Of a stretch of DNA of 64,000 bases, positions 9,255-18,242 are shown in pieces (the first letter of the stretch is position 1; each line of letters begins with the position of its first letter). Both the position numbers and the translations under genes were made by a program. This stretch comes from Mycolicibacterium sp. (GTDB taxonomy: Bacteria; Actinomycetota; Actinomycetes; Mycobacteriales; Mycobacteriaceae), in NCBI RefSeq assembly GCF_016462545.1, contig NZ_JAEMTA010000022.1:16231-80230 (forward strand), given 5' to 3'. The notes under the pieces were generated by a model, which made no database searches, was not told where the DNA came from, and saw nothing but the letters and a program-made list of their open reading frames with translations.

Positions 9255-10183
9255 CAATTCGTCTCCGTAGCGTTGACGTCGTCGAGCAGGCGCTCGAAGT
9301 CGGGCCCCCGAAACTCTTCGACGGCGTTCTCGTAGCGCTCCATGCCCCACTCCCAGAAGTCGAAGTCCAGCTCGCTGCAGCCGTTCTGGATGCAGCCCCA
9401 CAGCGTCCAGCCGTACTGCGACACGGTGCCCTGCAGGCGCGCCCTGGCGAGCCGATGGCGCGACGGACGACCGTAGTACGCGGTGACCAACTCCTCGAGT
9501 TGCTCGAGCGTCAGACGGTTGTCGCGCCAGATGTTCCCGAGCTCGAAGCAGGGGTCGTTGTTGCCCGAGTACTCGTAGTCGATGAGCCAGATCTTGCCCT
9601 CATCCTCGACGAAGTTGGCCGCCAGGAGGTCGTTGTTGCAGGGCACCGTCCGCTGCTCGGCTGGCGCCAGCGCCCGCCGGATCGACTCGAAGCGATCCTC
9701 GAAGTCCGAGTAGTCGGGAGGTAGCCGAAACCCGTTCTGCCGGATGATCTTCAGGTAGGACGCCTGCAGCGCGAACATGTCGAAGTCGTTGCGGAATCGC
9801 GGTCCGCCGTGCAGCATCCGGCAGGCGTGGGCAGCCTTGGCGATCACGCCGGGTCGGGAGAAGTCGGCCTTCGTCAGGGTGGTTCCGTCGAGATATCCGA
9901 TGAGCAGGATGCCGAGATCGGGTCGGTAGTCGATGACGGGGGCTCCCACGCCCGCGCGTTCGGCGGCGCGCGAGTTGTAGTGCTCGTTGTCGCGGTCGAT
10001 CGCGAGCAGGCTCGACGAACTGCCCGAGCAGCGCGCCACGTATGTCCCGTCCGGCGTGGTGATCTTGACGTTGCGGTTGGTCAGCCCACCGTCGAGATCC
10101 TCGAGTCGACGTTCCCGACCCGCGAGTGCCGGCAGCTGATCCAGCAGATCATCGAGTTGAGAATCGCTGAGCGAGAATGCCAT
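9254..10183 (-). CDS. Choline/ethanolamine kinase-like phosphotransferase (APH fold)
   Basis: 309 aa kinase of the aminoglycoside phosphotransferase/choline kinase fold. DGGLTNRNVKI is the nucleotide loop; VPCNNDLLAANFV is the Brenner catalytic loop with its Asp, although the usual His before the ND is Asn here; LIDYEYSG carries the metal-binding Asp and FELGNIW a conserved helix. The LicA/choline-kinase resemblance fits the downstream dimethylglycine dehydrogenase-like gene, with which it shares a TGATG junction. It starts 6 bp after cinA. Substrate (choline, ethanolamine or an analogue) is inference. Confidence 0.8.
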   Translation of the reverse strand: MAFSLSDSQLDDLLDQLPALAGRERRLEDLDGGLTNRNVKITTPDGTYVARCSGSSSSLLAIDRDNEHYNSRAAERAGVGAPVIDYRPDLGILLIGYLDGTTLTKADFSRPGVIAKAAHACRMLHGGPRFRNDFDMFALQASYLKIIRQNGFRLPPDYSDFEDRFESIRRALAPAEQRTVPCNNDLLAANFVEDEGKIWLIDYEYSGNNDPCFELGNIWRDNRLTLEQLEELVTAYYGRPSRHRLARARLQGTVSQYGWTLWGCIQNGCSELDFDFWEWGMERYENAVEEFRGPDFERLLDDVNATETN

Positions 10184-10189
10184 TGGAGC

Positions 10190-11476
10190 TCAGCCCACCT
10201 CGTCCGGTGAGCTCAGAATGCGCCGGAGTAGATGCATGGCGACCGTGGTGGAGCGCTCGCGGACGTCGGATCTGTTGCCGGGCATCAGCAGCGTCCGGGT
10301 CAACGTCGGCCCGTCGGCCAGTCGGACGCTGAAACATACCGTCCCGACCGGTTTCTCGACGCTGCCGCCGCCGGGGCCCGCGATACCCGTGATCGCCACC
10401 GCCGTGTCGGCGCCGAACCGCTGCAATGCACCGGCTGCCATGGCCTCGGCTACCGGTTCGGATACCGCGCCGTGGGCCGCCAAGAGTTGGGGGTCCACGC
10501 CGAGCAGTTCCATCTTGGCTTCGTTGGAGTAGCTGACGACGCCGCCCGCAACGTAGTCCGAGGATCCAGGTCGGTCGGTGAGCCGGGCGGCGACCATTCC
10601 CGCGGTGCACGATTCCGCCGTGGCGATCGTGCGCCCCGCCAACAGCTCTGCCACCTGGTCGTCCACCAGCGAGCCGTCCTCGGAGAACAGCTGCTGCGCG
10701 TGGCGCTCGCGCAGCAGCGCGAGGAGCTCGGCGTACACCGGTGCGGCGTCCGGCTCGTAGCGCGTGACGATCTCCAGCTCGCCGCGACGTAGGCACGTGG
10801 TGATCTCGAGTCGATCGAAGTCGGTGATGCGGCCCTCGCCGTCGCGCAGGGTGTCGGCGAGACCGGATTCGGGCAGCCCGAACATCCGGATGGTGTTCTG
10901 TAGGTACTCGGTGCGTCCGGCAATCGCCTCCTGCACGCCCGCGGTTCTCACCGCCTTGTCCCACATCGGTTGCAGCTCGCGGGGCGGCCCGGGCAGGACC
11001 ACGACGGTCGGGGTACCGGGAACCACGACGCCGGGGGCCGTGCCGACGGGACCGAGGACCTCCGCGCCGGCAGGAACCATGGCCTGTTTGCGATTCGCTG
11101 CCATCACGGCGTCGAAGTCGACGGCGCCCACGGGCTGCGATCGTCCCAGCATCCGTCTGAGGATGTCGGCGATCGTCGCCTCGAGCGCGGAGTCGAGCAC
11201 CAGTTCGCGCTCGCAGAACCGCGCCACGGTCGCAACCGTCATGTCGTCGGCGGTGGGGCCCAGTCCCCCGCTGGTGATGATCAGGTCGACGCCCTCGCCG
11301 GCGAGGAAGCGCAGCTGGGCCTCGATGTCGCCGGGTCGGTCACCGCAGATCGTGATGTGGGCCAGTTCCACGCCCAGCTCGAGAAGTCGATCGGCGAGCC
11401 ATGGACCGTTGCGGTCCTGCACACGGCCGGTCAGTACTTCGGTTCCGGTGACGACGATTCCCGCGCGCGCACTCAC
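10190..11476 (-). CDS. cinA: CinA-family protein (competence/damage-inducible; NMN amidohydrolase domain)
   Basis: 428 aa, full-length CinA. The N-terminal molybdopterin-binding-like domain (about 1-170, [22 protein letters not shown]) has ADP-ribose-pyrophosphatase-like activity in characterised members. The C-terminal domain (about 265-420, [37 protein letters not shown]) is the pyridine-nucleotide deamidase. Role: salvage of NMN and repair of nucleotide by-products; mycobacterial CinA has been linked to drug tolerance. The GTG at 11476 matches the family's N-terminus. It is the first gene of a tight three-gene operon with the kinase-like and dimethylglycine dehydrogenase-like genes. Confidence 0.93.
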   Translation of the reverse strand: MSARAGIVVTGTEVLTGRVQDRNGPWLADRLLELGVELAHITICGDRPGDIEAQLRFLAGEGVDLIITSGGLGPTADDMTVATVARFCERELVLDSALEATIADILRRMLGRSQPVGAVDFDAVMAANRKQAMVPAGAEVLGPVGTAPGVVVPGTPTVVVLPGPPRELQPMWDKAVRTAGVQEAIAGRTEYLQNTIRMFGLPESGLADTLRDGEGRITDFDRLEITTCLRRGELEIVTRYEPDAAPVYAELLALLRERHAQQLFSEDGSLVDDQVAELLAGRTIATAESCTAGMVAARLTDRPGSSDYVAGGVVSYSNEAKMELLGVDPQLLAAHGAVSEPVAEAMAAGALQRFGADTAVAITGIAGPGGGSVEKPVGTVCFSVRLADGPTLTRTLLMPGNRSDVRERSTTVAMHLLRRILSSPDEVG

Positions 11477-11582
11477 GGATACGACACTACGACCCCGGGC
11501 GGCAGCGGGTTCGGCGGCGGTCGGCGTGGATGTCGAGTGTCGTTCAACGCGCCGCAATGTCCGCCGACTACGGTCCCTGCCC

Positions 11583-12317
11583 GTGACGACCGCCGTGGTG
11601 GCCTTGCCCGCCGTCATGGACCCGATGTACTGGCTGGGCCACGCTGGACCGTTCGGGGCGGCGGTGTTGCCCGGCGTCATGTTGATCGTCTTCGTCGAGA
11701 CCGGTTTGCTGTGTCCCTTCCTTCCCGGGGACACGCTGCTCTTCAGCTCGGGTCTGCTTGCGGCACAGGACGACGCGCCCGTCGGGATCTGGCTGCTGGC
11801 GCCCTGCGCCGCGCTCGCTGCGGTGGCGGGCGGCCAGGTCGGCTACCTCATCGGGTGGCGCCTCGGCCCCGCCCTGTTCAAGAAGGAGGACGCGCGGTTC
11901 TTCAAGAAGCACTATCTGACCTCGTCGCACGACTTCTTCGACAAGCACGGCCGCAAGACGATCGTGATCGGGCACTTCGTCGGCGTGGTGCGGACGTTCA
12001 TGCCCGTCATCGCGGGCGCCTCCGGGATGCGGTACCGCGTATTCCTGGCCTACGACGTGTTGGGCGCCGTCGCCTGGGGCGTGGGTCTCACCGTCGTCGG
12101 GTTCCACCTCGGGAACCTACCGTTCGTCAACACGCACCTCGAGCTGATGGTGCTGCTGATCGCCGTCCTGTCGACGCTGCCCGTGGCGGCGTCGGTCCTT
12201 CGGGCCTACCTCGCCCGACGCCGGGCGGCGACTACCTCGCCAGCCAGCCCCGCACCGTGTCCAGCTCCCGTGAGTACGTCTCGAGATTGTCGTCCTGAAA
12301 GCGGGACCCCCCGCTGA
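11583..12317 (+). CDS. DedA-family membrane protein
   Basis: 244 aa DedA/SNARE-associated protein. Visible hallmarks are [15 protein letters not shown], the second re-entrant segment [19 protein letters not shown], and [19 protein letters not shown], plus four or more hydrophobic helices. The family translocates undecaprenyl phosphate or phospholipids across the inner membrane. The GTG at 11583 is taken as start; an ATG at 11616 is possible. The last 28 codons, rich in Ser/Pro/Arg, are antisense to the small gene at 12232-12456 and are probably not part of the conserved fold. Confidence 0.88.
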   Translation: MTTAVVALPAVMDPMYWLGHAGPFGAAVLPGVMLIVFVETGLLCPFLPGDTLLFSSGLLAAQDDAPVGIWLLAPCAALAAVAGGQVGYLIGWRLGPALFKKEDARFFKKHYLTSSHDFFDKHGRKTIVIGHFVGVVRTFMPVIAGASGMRYRVFLAYDVLGAVAWGVGLTVVGFHLGNLPFVNTHLELMVLLIAVLSTLPVAASVLRAYLARRRAATTSPASPAPCPAPVSTSRDCRPESGTPR

Positions 12318-12456
12318 TCGCATCGTCGCCCTGCCAGATGACCCGAACGCGGGTCTGACCGCGCACGTAGATGTCCACGCGGTCGTCGATCCGACGTTCC
12401 CAACCCGCAGCGGCAGTGATCTCGGCCAGTTCCGACCGTACGTCCGTCGCGGTCAT
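12232..12456 (-). CDS. Small conserved hypothetical protein
   Basis: 74 aa soluble acidic protein with an aromatic strand-like centre (RVDIYVRGQTRVRVIWQGDD). No membrane segment, signal peptide or recognised motif is present. Its 3' 86 bp overlap the DedA gene in antisense. The composition, with no Pro/Arg bias, looks like a real protein rather than a shadow. Function unknown. Confidence 0.55.
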   Translation of the reverse strand: MTATDVRSELAEITAAAGWERRIDDRVDIYVRGQTRVRVIWQGDDAISGGSRFQDDNLETYSRELDTVRGWLAR

Positions 12457-12569
12457 CGCAGGACCCTCTCGGATGAGCTCATGGGGACATCTTCCCGGTT
12501 GCGCCTGGCCCCCGTGCGGCCGCCCCGGCTTTCAGGAACCGTCCAGGGGACGTTTGTAGCGTCGCGTTG

Positions 12570-13877
12570 ATGTCCATCAAGGCGAACGCGTGGATGCGCG
12601 TCTACGGCCCGGTCGTCCTGCTGGTGGCGCTGGTCGGGTATGCGGGAATGTACGTGCGATGGCCCAGCCTCGCCGGTCAGGTCGATCTCCTGGTCTATCG
12701 CTTCGGCGCCACGCGGGTGCTCGCGGATCAGGATCCCTACTCGATCGGGCTGACGGGAAATCCGCACACGCTGCTCTTCGACTACACGCCGTTCGCGGCG
12801 CTCTGCTCGCTGCCGCTGACGTTGGTCACGCCTATGACCGCCCAGGTGCTCGGCCTCGTCGTGAACGTCGCGTTGGTGGCCTACGTCGTGCGACGGTCAC
12901 TGACGAGCCTCGGGATGACCTCCGCGGCCGGCCTGTGGGGTCTTGGCGCGCTGCTGACCGGTCTCGTCTGTTGGCTGGAGCCCGTGCGGTTGTCGCTGCA
13001 GCTCGGGCAGGTGAATCTCGTCATCCTCGCGGTCGTCGTCGCCGACGTCCTTGGGTCGGACGAGCGTCGGCGGTGGGCCGGTGTCGGAATCGGCATCGTC
13101 GCCGGCATCAAGCTCACGCCCGCCCTCTTCGTCGTGTTCCTGTTCCTCGCGGGCAGGCGCAGACCCGCGGTGGTGGCATCGCTGACGTTCGCGGCCACGG
13201 TCGCGTTGGGATTCCTCGTCCTGCCGAAGGACTCCGGCTACTTTTGGCTCCGGGGCGGGTTCGATGACGTCGCACGGATCACCAGCGACCCCGTGGCCAA
13301 CACCAGCCTCAGGGGTTTGTTCGTCCGTGTGCACGTCATCGGAGCTTCGACGACGGTCGCGATCGCAGCCCTGGCGGTCGTGGCGTTGGCGGTCGCGGTG
13401 CTGGCGTGGCGGCGTGGCCATGCGGTGCTGGCATTGGCGATCGTCGGGATGGCCTCTGCCGCGGTGTCGCCGTTCAGTTGGAGCCACCACTGGGTGTGGA
13501 TGGTGCCGCTGATGGTTCACCTGGGGCATCGTGCCTACGTCGAGGGCAGTCGGTGGTCGATGGCGGCATTGTGGGCGTTCTGGGCAACCTTCGCCGGCTG
13601 GATCGTCTCGACGCGGGGTGACACGCCCGAGACGGGGTTGTTGTCGTTGCGCCACGGCGGGGCGTGGGACGTGGTGATCCCCGCGACCTACCTGATCGGA
13701 TTCGCCGTCGTCCTCATCGGCACCGCGTGGTGGCTGCGCAGGGGTCCCGACTACGAGATGGGCACCACGACGGGCGGCGTGTTGTATCCGGTGACGCGAA
13801 CCCAGTCGGCCGACGCGGACTGGCCCCGGACGGTGGCGCGCACGTCGACCGTCTCCCCGGGGAACACCGTCACGTAG
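12570..13877 (+). CDS. GT87-family mannosyltransferase-like membrane protein
   Basis: 435 aa polytopic protein with about ten hydrophobic helices. The first periplasmic loop has DLLVYRFGATRVLADQDPY and DYTPFAALCSLP, characteristic of DUF2029/GT87 alpha-1,2-mannosyltransferases such as PimE and Rv2181 that use polyprenyl-phosphomannose. Expected role: adding mannose to PIM or lipomannan outside the membrane. The ATG at 12570 is taken as start (a TTG lies one codon upstream). The final 42 codons overlap the GH2 gene in antisense, so the extreme C-terminus is probably a non-conserved tail. Confidence 0.85.
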   Translation: MSIKANAWMRVYGPVVLLVALVGYAGMYVRWPSLAGQVDLLVYRFGATRVLADQDPYSIGLTGNPHTLLFDYTPFAALCSLPLTLVTPMTAQVLGLVVNVALVAYVVRRSLTSLGMTSAAGLWGLGALLTGLVCWLEPVRLSLQLGQVNLVILAVVVADVLGSDERRRWAGVGIGIVAGIKLTPALFVVFLFLAGRRRPAVVASLTFAATVALGFLVLPKDSGYFWLRGGFDDVARITSDPVANTSLRGLFVRVHVIGASTTVAIAALAVVALAVAVLAWRRGHAVLALAIVGMASAAVSPFSWSHHWVWMVPLMVHLGHRAYVEGSRWSMAALWAFWATFAGWIVSTRGDTPETGLLSLRHGGAWDVVIPATYLIGFAVVLIGTAWWLRRGPDYEMGTTTGGVLYPVTRTQSADADWPRTVARTSTVSPGNTVT

Positions 13878-16501
13878 TTGTCGTCGTAGGTGATCGGCAG
13901 TATCTCGTCACCGTCCCTGGTCGAGGTCACCTCTGCGCGTTCGAAGAACGCGACCTGCCTGGTCGGGTTGCGCAGCGAGATCGCGACGCCGTCGTCGGAT
14001 CGCTTCGCCGAAACCTCCAGCGGTGCCGTGGGCATCGAGTTGAGCGCGGACATGTCGGCCCAGCTGTCCTGATGGAGTTCGAAGGCGAAGTCACCGTCAG
14101 GATCTCCGACGTTGTCGTTGCGCTGCGATTGCCAGTACACGTTCTCGTCGACGACCTTGCCCGACGCGTCGAGCAGTTCGCAGCGTACGAAGAACACCCG
14201 CGAATCGCGCGCCTCGCGGGGCAACGTCATGGCAGCCGCGGTGCCGCCCGAGGGCACGTCGAGGGCGGCACTCGTCTGGTCGTCGCGCAGCCTGCCCTGG
14301 AGGTCGTAGACGCGGACGCGGACGCGCACGTCCGTGAGATCGTTTGGCGTCTGGTTGACCGCGGTGACCTTGGCCTGGCTGTGGTCCCCCGTCGCGTAGG
14401 AGTCGAAGACCGCCGACAGTGGCCGCAGCCCAGCCTTCGCGCCGAAGTAGGCGCCACCGGGTCGTAGGTAGTAGTCGAAGATGTTGCCGAAGAACGACGG
14501 CCAATGGTTGTTCAGCATCCAGTAGATGGTCATCTTGTGACCGGCCCACCCCAGCGCCGCATAGGACTCGAACTGGGCGCGGGTCGACTCGTAGTGCGCG
14601 AGTTGGGCTTTGCGCGCGAACTCGTAGGCTCCGCTCGACGCGCCGTATCGGCGATTGATCGCCAGTTGGATGTTGGCAAGTGCGGCATTGCCGGGGTTGG
14701 AACCCGCGTGGAACGTCCAGTAGTCGTTGATCGGCCACAGCTTGTCCGGCGGGATGAACTCCTGCAGGCTCGCGAACGGCGGAATGTGTTCGTTGTCGCC
14801 CTGTTCGGCGGACGCACCCCTGGCCGCGCGATACCGTCCGCTGAACCAATACGACGGCGGCCGCCAGGTGTACGGCCCTGCCATCTGGATGCCGTCCCAC
14901 AGTCGTTTCCCGTCGGCGTCGGTGACGTAGGACGAGACGGTGTCGACGACGGCGTTCTGCCAGTGCAGGTCTCGCAGAATCTGGTGGTAGTCCTCCCTCA
15001 CCTTGTCCGGCGGTCGGCCGTCGCTGGCGTTGGCCCACACGAATGCCGAGGCGTGCGAACGCAGCATGGTGATCTGGGAGCGCAGGCTGTCCCGTGCGAC
15101 GCGGTTGTCCTCCTCGTCCCACTGCGGCCACTTCTCCCACTGGTTGCAGCACATCCACCCGACCATCAGAGGAATGCCGAGTTCATCGGCCGCTTCGACG
15201 AAGCGCTCGTCGGGGATCTTCGACTCCAACCGCAGCATGTTCAGACCGAGATCGCGGACGTAGGACAGGATGGCGTCCTCACGCTGGGGGTCGTAGGCGA
15301 ACAGCAGGTCTGGTGTGTAGGTCGCGCCACGGACCAGGAAGTCGCGGCCGTTGACCTTCAGATAGAAGCTGCCACCGGCGCCCAACTCGGGGAACCGCTG
15401 GTCGTCATCGCGGAACTGGGAGATGGTCCGTACGCCAAATCTTTGGTGAGTCTCGTCGACCGGGCTGCCGAACTGGCGGAACTCCAGTCGTAGGTCGTAC
15501 AGGTTGGGATTCCCCATGGTGTACGGCCACCACAGGTCGGGGCGTTGCAGGGTGAGCTGGCTGAAATCAGTTGCGGTGAAACTGACTTCGCGCTGTTCAC
15601 TGGGACCCAAGCTGACCGATCGTTCGACCTGGACGTCCGGCTTGCCCGACCGGCTGATGGTGGCCCGTATGACGCCCCGCACGCGATCGGTCGAGAGGTT
15701 TCGCACGTTGGTGAAGATCGACAGGCGGGCGGAATCTGTATTGGGCAGAGGCAGTTCGGTATTCACCGTCGCCGCGGCGATCACGACCGCTCCCGACATC
15801 CGCAGCGTGACGGGTTTCCAGATGCCCGCGTTGCGGTCGGGCACGAAGGAGTTGCCGTTGCCCGGGTTCTTGTTCGGGCCCTGATAGCCCAGATAGTTCC
15901 AGTTGATCCAGTCGAACCAACTGTCGGCGAGTTCGACGCCGTCGACGTCCTGCAGGGCGCGTTCGGGCGTGACCTCGACCGCAAGGGTGTTGGTCTGGCC
16001 GGGCCGGATCCATCGCGTCACGTCGAGGTCGTGGTCGACGTACATCCCGACGACCTGCCGGTTGTCGGCGACCAGGTGGCCGTTGAGCCAGATCGCGGCG
16101 CGGTAGTTGATGCCGGGGAAGTTGAGCTGATAGGAGCGGTAGCCCGCCGTGGCGTCGAACGTGGTGCGGTACCACCAATCCTGTTGCCAGAGATCCTGCG
16201 GCACCTTCTCGACCAGGTTCTTGCCGTAGTAGAGGTTCGGATAGGTGCCATCCGCCTCGAGTGCCTGCAGGACCGTGGCGGGCATGCGGCGTACGTCGTG
16301 CCACTTCTGCGCGTGATAGCCGTCGAGTGAGATGGCTGAACCGTCGTCGGTCACGTCCCGGGCGGATGCCAGCTGCCAGCCGTCGGACAACTGCACGTCG
16401 CGTGCGGGCGGCTCAGGACGTGCGAACCGGGGCAGGTCACCGGCGCTGACCAGGAAGAGGACGAGTAGAACCACGAAGCCCAGGACTGCGTTGCGGCGCA
16501 T
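13751..16501 (-). CDS. Secreted/anchored GH2 glycosidase, exo-beta-glucosaminidase-like
   Basis: About 916 aa with N-terminal signal or anchor (MRRNAVLGFVVLLVLFLVSA). Sugar-binding jelly-roll (about 40-240), Ig-like domain (about 250-360) and TIM barrel (about 370-650) are followed by beta domains. In the CsxA-type subfamily the acid/base is an Asp and the nucleophile a Glu; here WANASDGRPP and GDNEHIPPF occupy the matching places. Likely substrate is a glucosamine- or mannose-containing polymer, processed outside the cell. An in-frame GTG at 16546 would add 15 residues. TetR gene lies upstream on the same strand; the 3' end overlaps the GT87 gene by 127 bp. Confidence 0.82.
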   Translation of the reverse strand: MRRNAVLGFVVLLVLFLVSAGDLPRFARPEPPARDVQLSDGWQLASARDVTDDGSAISLDGYHAQKWHDVRRMPATVLQALEADGTYPNLYYGKNLVEKVPQDLWQQDWWYRTTFDATAGYRSYQLNFPGINYRAAIWLNGHLVADNRQVVGMYVDHDLDVTRWIRPGQTNTLAVEVTPERALQDVDGVELADSWFDWINWNYLGYQGPNKNPGNGNSFVPDRNAGIWKPVTLRMSGAVVIAAATVNTELPLPNTDSARLSIFTNVRNLSTDRVRGVIRATISRSGKPDVQVERSVSLGPSEQREVSFTATDFSQLTLQRPDLWWPYTMGNPNLYDLRLEFRQFGSPVDETHQRFGVRTISQFRDDDQRFPELGAGGSFYLKVNGRDFLVRGATYTPDLLFAYDPQREDAILSYVRDLGLNMLRLESKIPDERFVEAADELGIPLMVGWMCCNQWEKWPQWDEEDNRVARDSLRSQITMLRSHASAFVWANASDGRPPDKVREDYHQILRDLHWQNAVVDTVSSYVTDADGKRLWDGIQMAGPYTWRPPSYWFSGRYRAARGASAEQGDNEHIPPFASLQEFIPPDKLWPINDYWTFHAGSNPGNAALANIQLAINRRYGASSGAYEFARKAQLAHYESTRAQFESYAALGWAGHKMTIYWMLNNHWPSFFGNIFDYYLRPGGAYFGAKAGLRPLSAVFDSYATGDHSQAKVTAVNQTPNDLTDVRVRVRVYDLQGRLRDDQTSAALDVPSGGTAAAMTLPREARDSRVFFVRCELLDASGKVVDENVYWQSQRNDNVGDPDGDFAFELHQDSWADMSALNSMPTAPLEVSAKRSDDGVAISLRNPTRQVAFFERAEVTSTRDGDEILPITYDDNYVTVFPGETVDVRATVRGQSASADWVRVTGYNTPPVVVPIS

Positions 16502-16595
16502 CTCGGGCGCGATGGTGCTACTCCTTCCGGGCGGGGGGCGCGTCACGGGCGGACGCGGGGGTCCTTCATTGTGCCTGCCGAACGACGGACGGGCG

Positions 16596-17219
16596 TTACC
16601 TGCCCGCGATGCCGCTGATCAGGCGATCGCAGACCGCGAACATCTGCTCGAGAGCGGCGTCTCTGTCGTCGGCGCGGGCGATGAACAGCGCCGCCTCGTC
16701 CAGTGCGCCCAGCAGGATGTGCGCCGCCGGGCGCGCTGGCTGGTCGTCGATGACCCCGTCGGCCATCGCGGCGGCCAGCATCGCCTCGATGACGCCGAGG
16801 CCGTACTTCATGCCGACTTCGCGCCACGTGGCCCACCCGAGGACGGCAGGGGCATCGATCAAACCGATGCGCTGCACGTCGGGCGCCGAGCATTCCTCCA
16901 GGAACAACCGGGCGCCGAGGCGCATGGCGGCCAGTTGATCCGCCGGCGCGGCCGTGACGATTCTGGTCGTGATGTTGCTGACGAGTTCCTGTTCGACTTC
17001 TTCGTAGACGGCGGCGAACAACCCCGTCTTGTCGCCGAACTGGTGGTAGAGCGCGCCCCGCGTCACTCCGGCTGCGTCGACGATCGCCTGGGTGGAGACG
17101 GCCGCGAAACCGTCACTCGCGAATAGGCGTCGACCTGCTTCGAGCAGCCGAGCGCGGGTCGCCGCGGTGCGCTCGGCCTGCGTGCGACGGGTGGCTGTCG
17201 CGTCACCGTTGACTTTCAT
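16596..17219 (-). CDS. TetR-family transcriptional regulator
   Basis: 207 aa. The N-terminal HTH (about 15-65) contains TRARLLEAGRRLFASDGF, STQAIVDAAGVTRGALYHQF and a following FGDKTGLF, all typical of TetR/AcrR. The C-terminal ligand domain has GLIDAPAVLGWATWREV. It is divergent from the dehalogenase-like hydrolase at 17282, and its own start codon lies inside a palindromic operator candidate, so autorepression and repression of the hydrolase are expected. The GH2 gene lies downstream on the same strand and may be co-transcribed. Confidence 0.9.
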   Translation of the reverse strand: MKVNGDATATRRTQAERTAATRARLLEAGRRLFASDGFAAVSTQAIVDAAGVTRGALYHQFGDKTGLFAAVYEEVEQELVSNITTRIVTAAPADQLAAMRLGARLFLEECSAPDVQRIGLIDAPAVLGWATWREVGMKYGLGVIEAMLAAAMADGVIDDQPARPAAHILLGALDEAALFIARADDRDAALEQMFAVCDRLISGIAGR

Positions 17220-17257
17220 ACAGTCTGTACGTAACTTTCATACGGAGTGTTCGTAAC
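17212..17257. promoter_or_regulatory. Tandem TetR operator candidates between divergent genes
   Basis: Two copies of ACTTTCATAC begin at 17212 and 17234, exactly 22 bp apart, and GTAAC recurs at 17231 and 17253 with the same period. The first copy holds the perfect palindrome TACAGTCTGTA (17219-17229); the second holds the near-palindrome TACGGAGTGTTCGTA (17241-17255). The pair covers the TetR start codon and the leader of the hydrolase gene. Two sites two helical turns apart suit co-operative binding by two TetR dimers. Confidence 0.7.
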
Positions 17258-17281
17258 TTGGCAATGAGGAGGTTAGCCGAC

Positions 17282-18124
17282 ATGCCCCAGGCGACGTTGG
17301 AGCGAGTCACGATCGACTACCGCGTGTTGGGCCCCGAGGACTCGCCCCATCCCCCGGTGCTGTTCATCCACGGCATCTTGGTCGACCACCGCCTCTGGAT
17401 CAGAGTCGCAGAAAGACTGGCCGACAACGGTTTTCGATGCATCCTCCCCGACCTTCCACTGGGTTCACACAGGATTGCGGTCGACGAGTCGGTGCCGTTG
17501 ACACCGGTGACGGTCGCCGAGATGATCCACGAGTTCATTGGCGCACTCGAACTTCGTGACGCCACCGTGGTGGGCAACGACACCGGCGGAGGGCTCTGCC
17601 AACTACTCGTGGCCGCACATCCGGACGACGTCGGCCGGCTCGTGCTGACCAATTGCGATGCCTTCGAGACGTTCCCACCGTTCCCCTTCAACGTGGTCTT
17701 CGCGACGATTCGGGGGCCGAGGACGATCCGCCTGATGTCCGCACTGATGAAGATCGCCGCCCTGAGGCGCTCGCCGCTGGGATTCGGACTGTTGCTGCAC
17801 CCAGGCGACGATGCGTTGACCGCGTCCTGGGTAGCGCCCATTGGGGCGGACCCACGGATCGGGCGCAACCTCGTCACCCTCCTGCGGTCCGTCGCCACGA
17901 TGGATCTGGTCGACGTGGCGACCAAGTTGCCCCGCTTCTCGAAGCCCGTCACGCTCGTGTGGGGTATGGCAGACCGCTGCTTCACCCCCGCACTCGGTCG
18001 CAGGCTCGCGGCGGTGTTCCCGAATGCGGCCTGGGTCGAGGTGCCCGGGGCGCGAACATTCGTGGCGCTCGACGCTCCCGACGCCGTCGCGGACGCGATC
18101 GCGACCGTGGGCGCTCGAACGTAA
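17282..18124 (+). CDS. Alpha/beta hydrolase, haloalkane dehalogenase-like, catalytic His replaced
   Basis: 280 aa. The start is set by a strong AGGAGG (17267-17272) nine bases before the ATG at 17282. The oxyanion-hole motif is LFIHGILVDH. The nucleophile elbow reads VVGNDTGGGL, with Asp in place of Ser as in haloalkane dehalogenases and epoxide hydrolases. Near the C-terminus, where these enzymes have the base in a GHF-like motif, this protein reads GARTFVALDAP, with Thr in place of His. It may therefore be catalytically altered. It is divergent from a TetR gene with shared operators, suggesting induction by a small hydrophobic ligand. Confidence 0.82.
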   Translation: MPQATLERVTIDYRVLGPEDSPHPPVLFIHGILVDHRLWIRVAERLADNGFRCILPDLPLGSHRIAVDESVPLTPVTVAEMIHEFIGALELRDATVVGNDTGGGLCQLLVAAHPDDVGRLVLTNCDAFETFPPFPFNVVFATIRGPRTIRLMSALMKIAALRRSPLGFGLLLHPGDDALTASWVAPIGADPRIGRNLVTLLRSVATMDLVDVATKLPRFSKPVTLVWGMADRCFTPALGRRLAAVFPNAAWVEVPGARTFVALDAPDAVADAIATVGART

Positions 18125-18242
18125 CAGTAAGTGCCACCCAACCTTTCGGTGTGCTCAGGCGAGTTGTGCACAGTCTGGGTTTCATCCACAGGTGGGCTTT
18201 CTGGGAGCGGTTTTCGTCGGAGGCCGTACGTAGATTCGAAGC

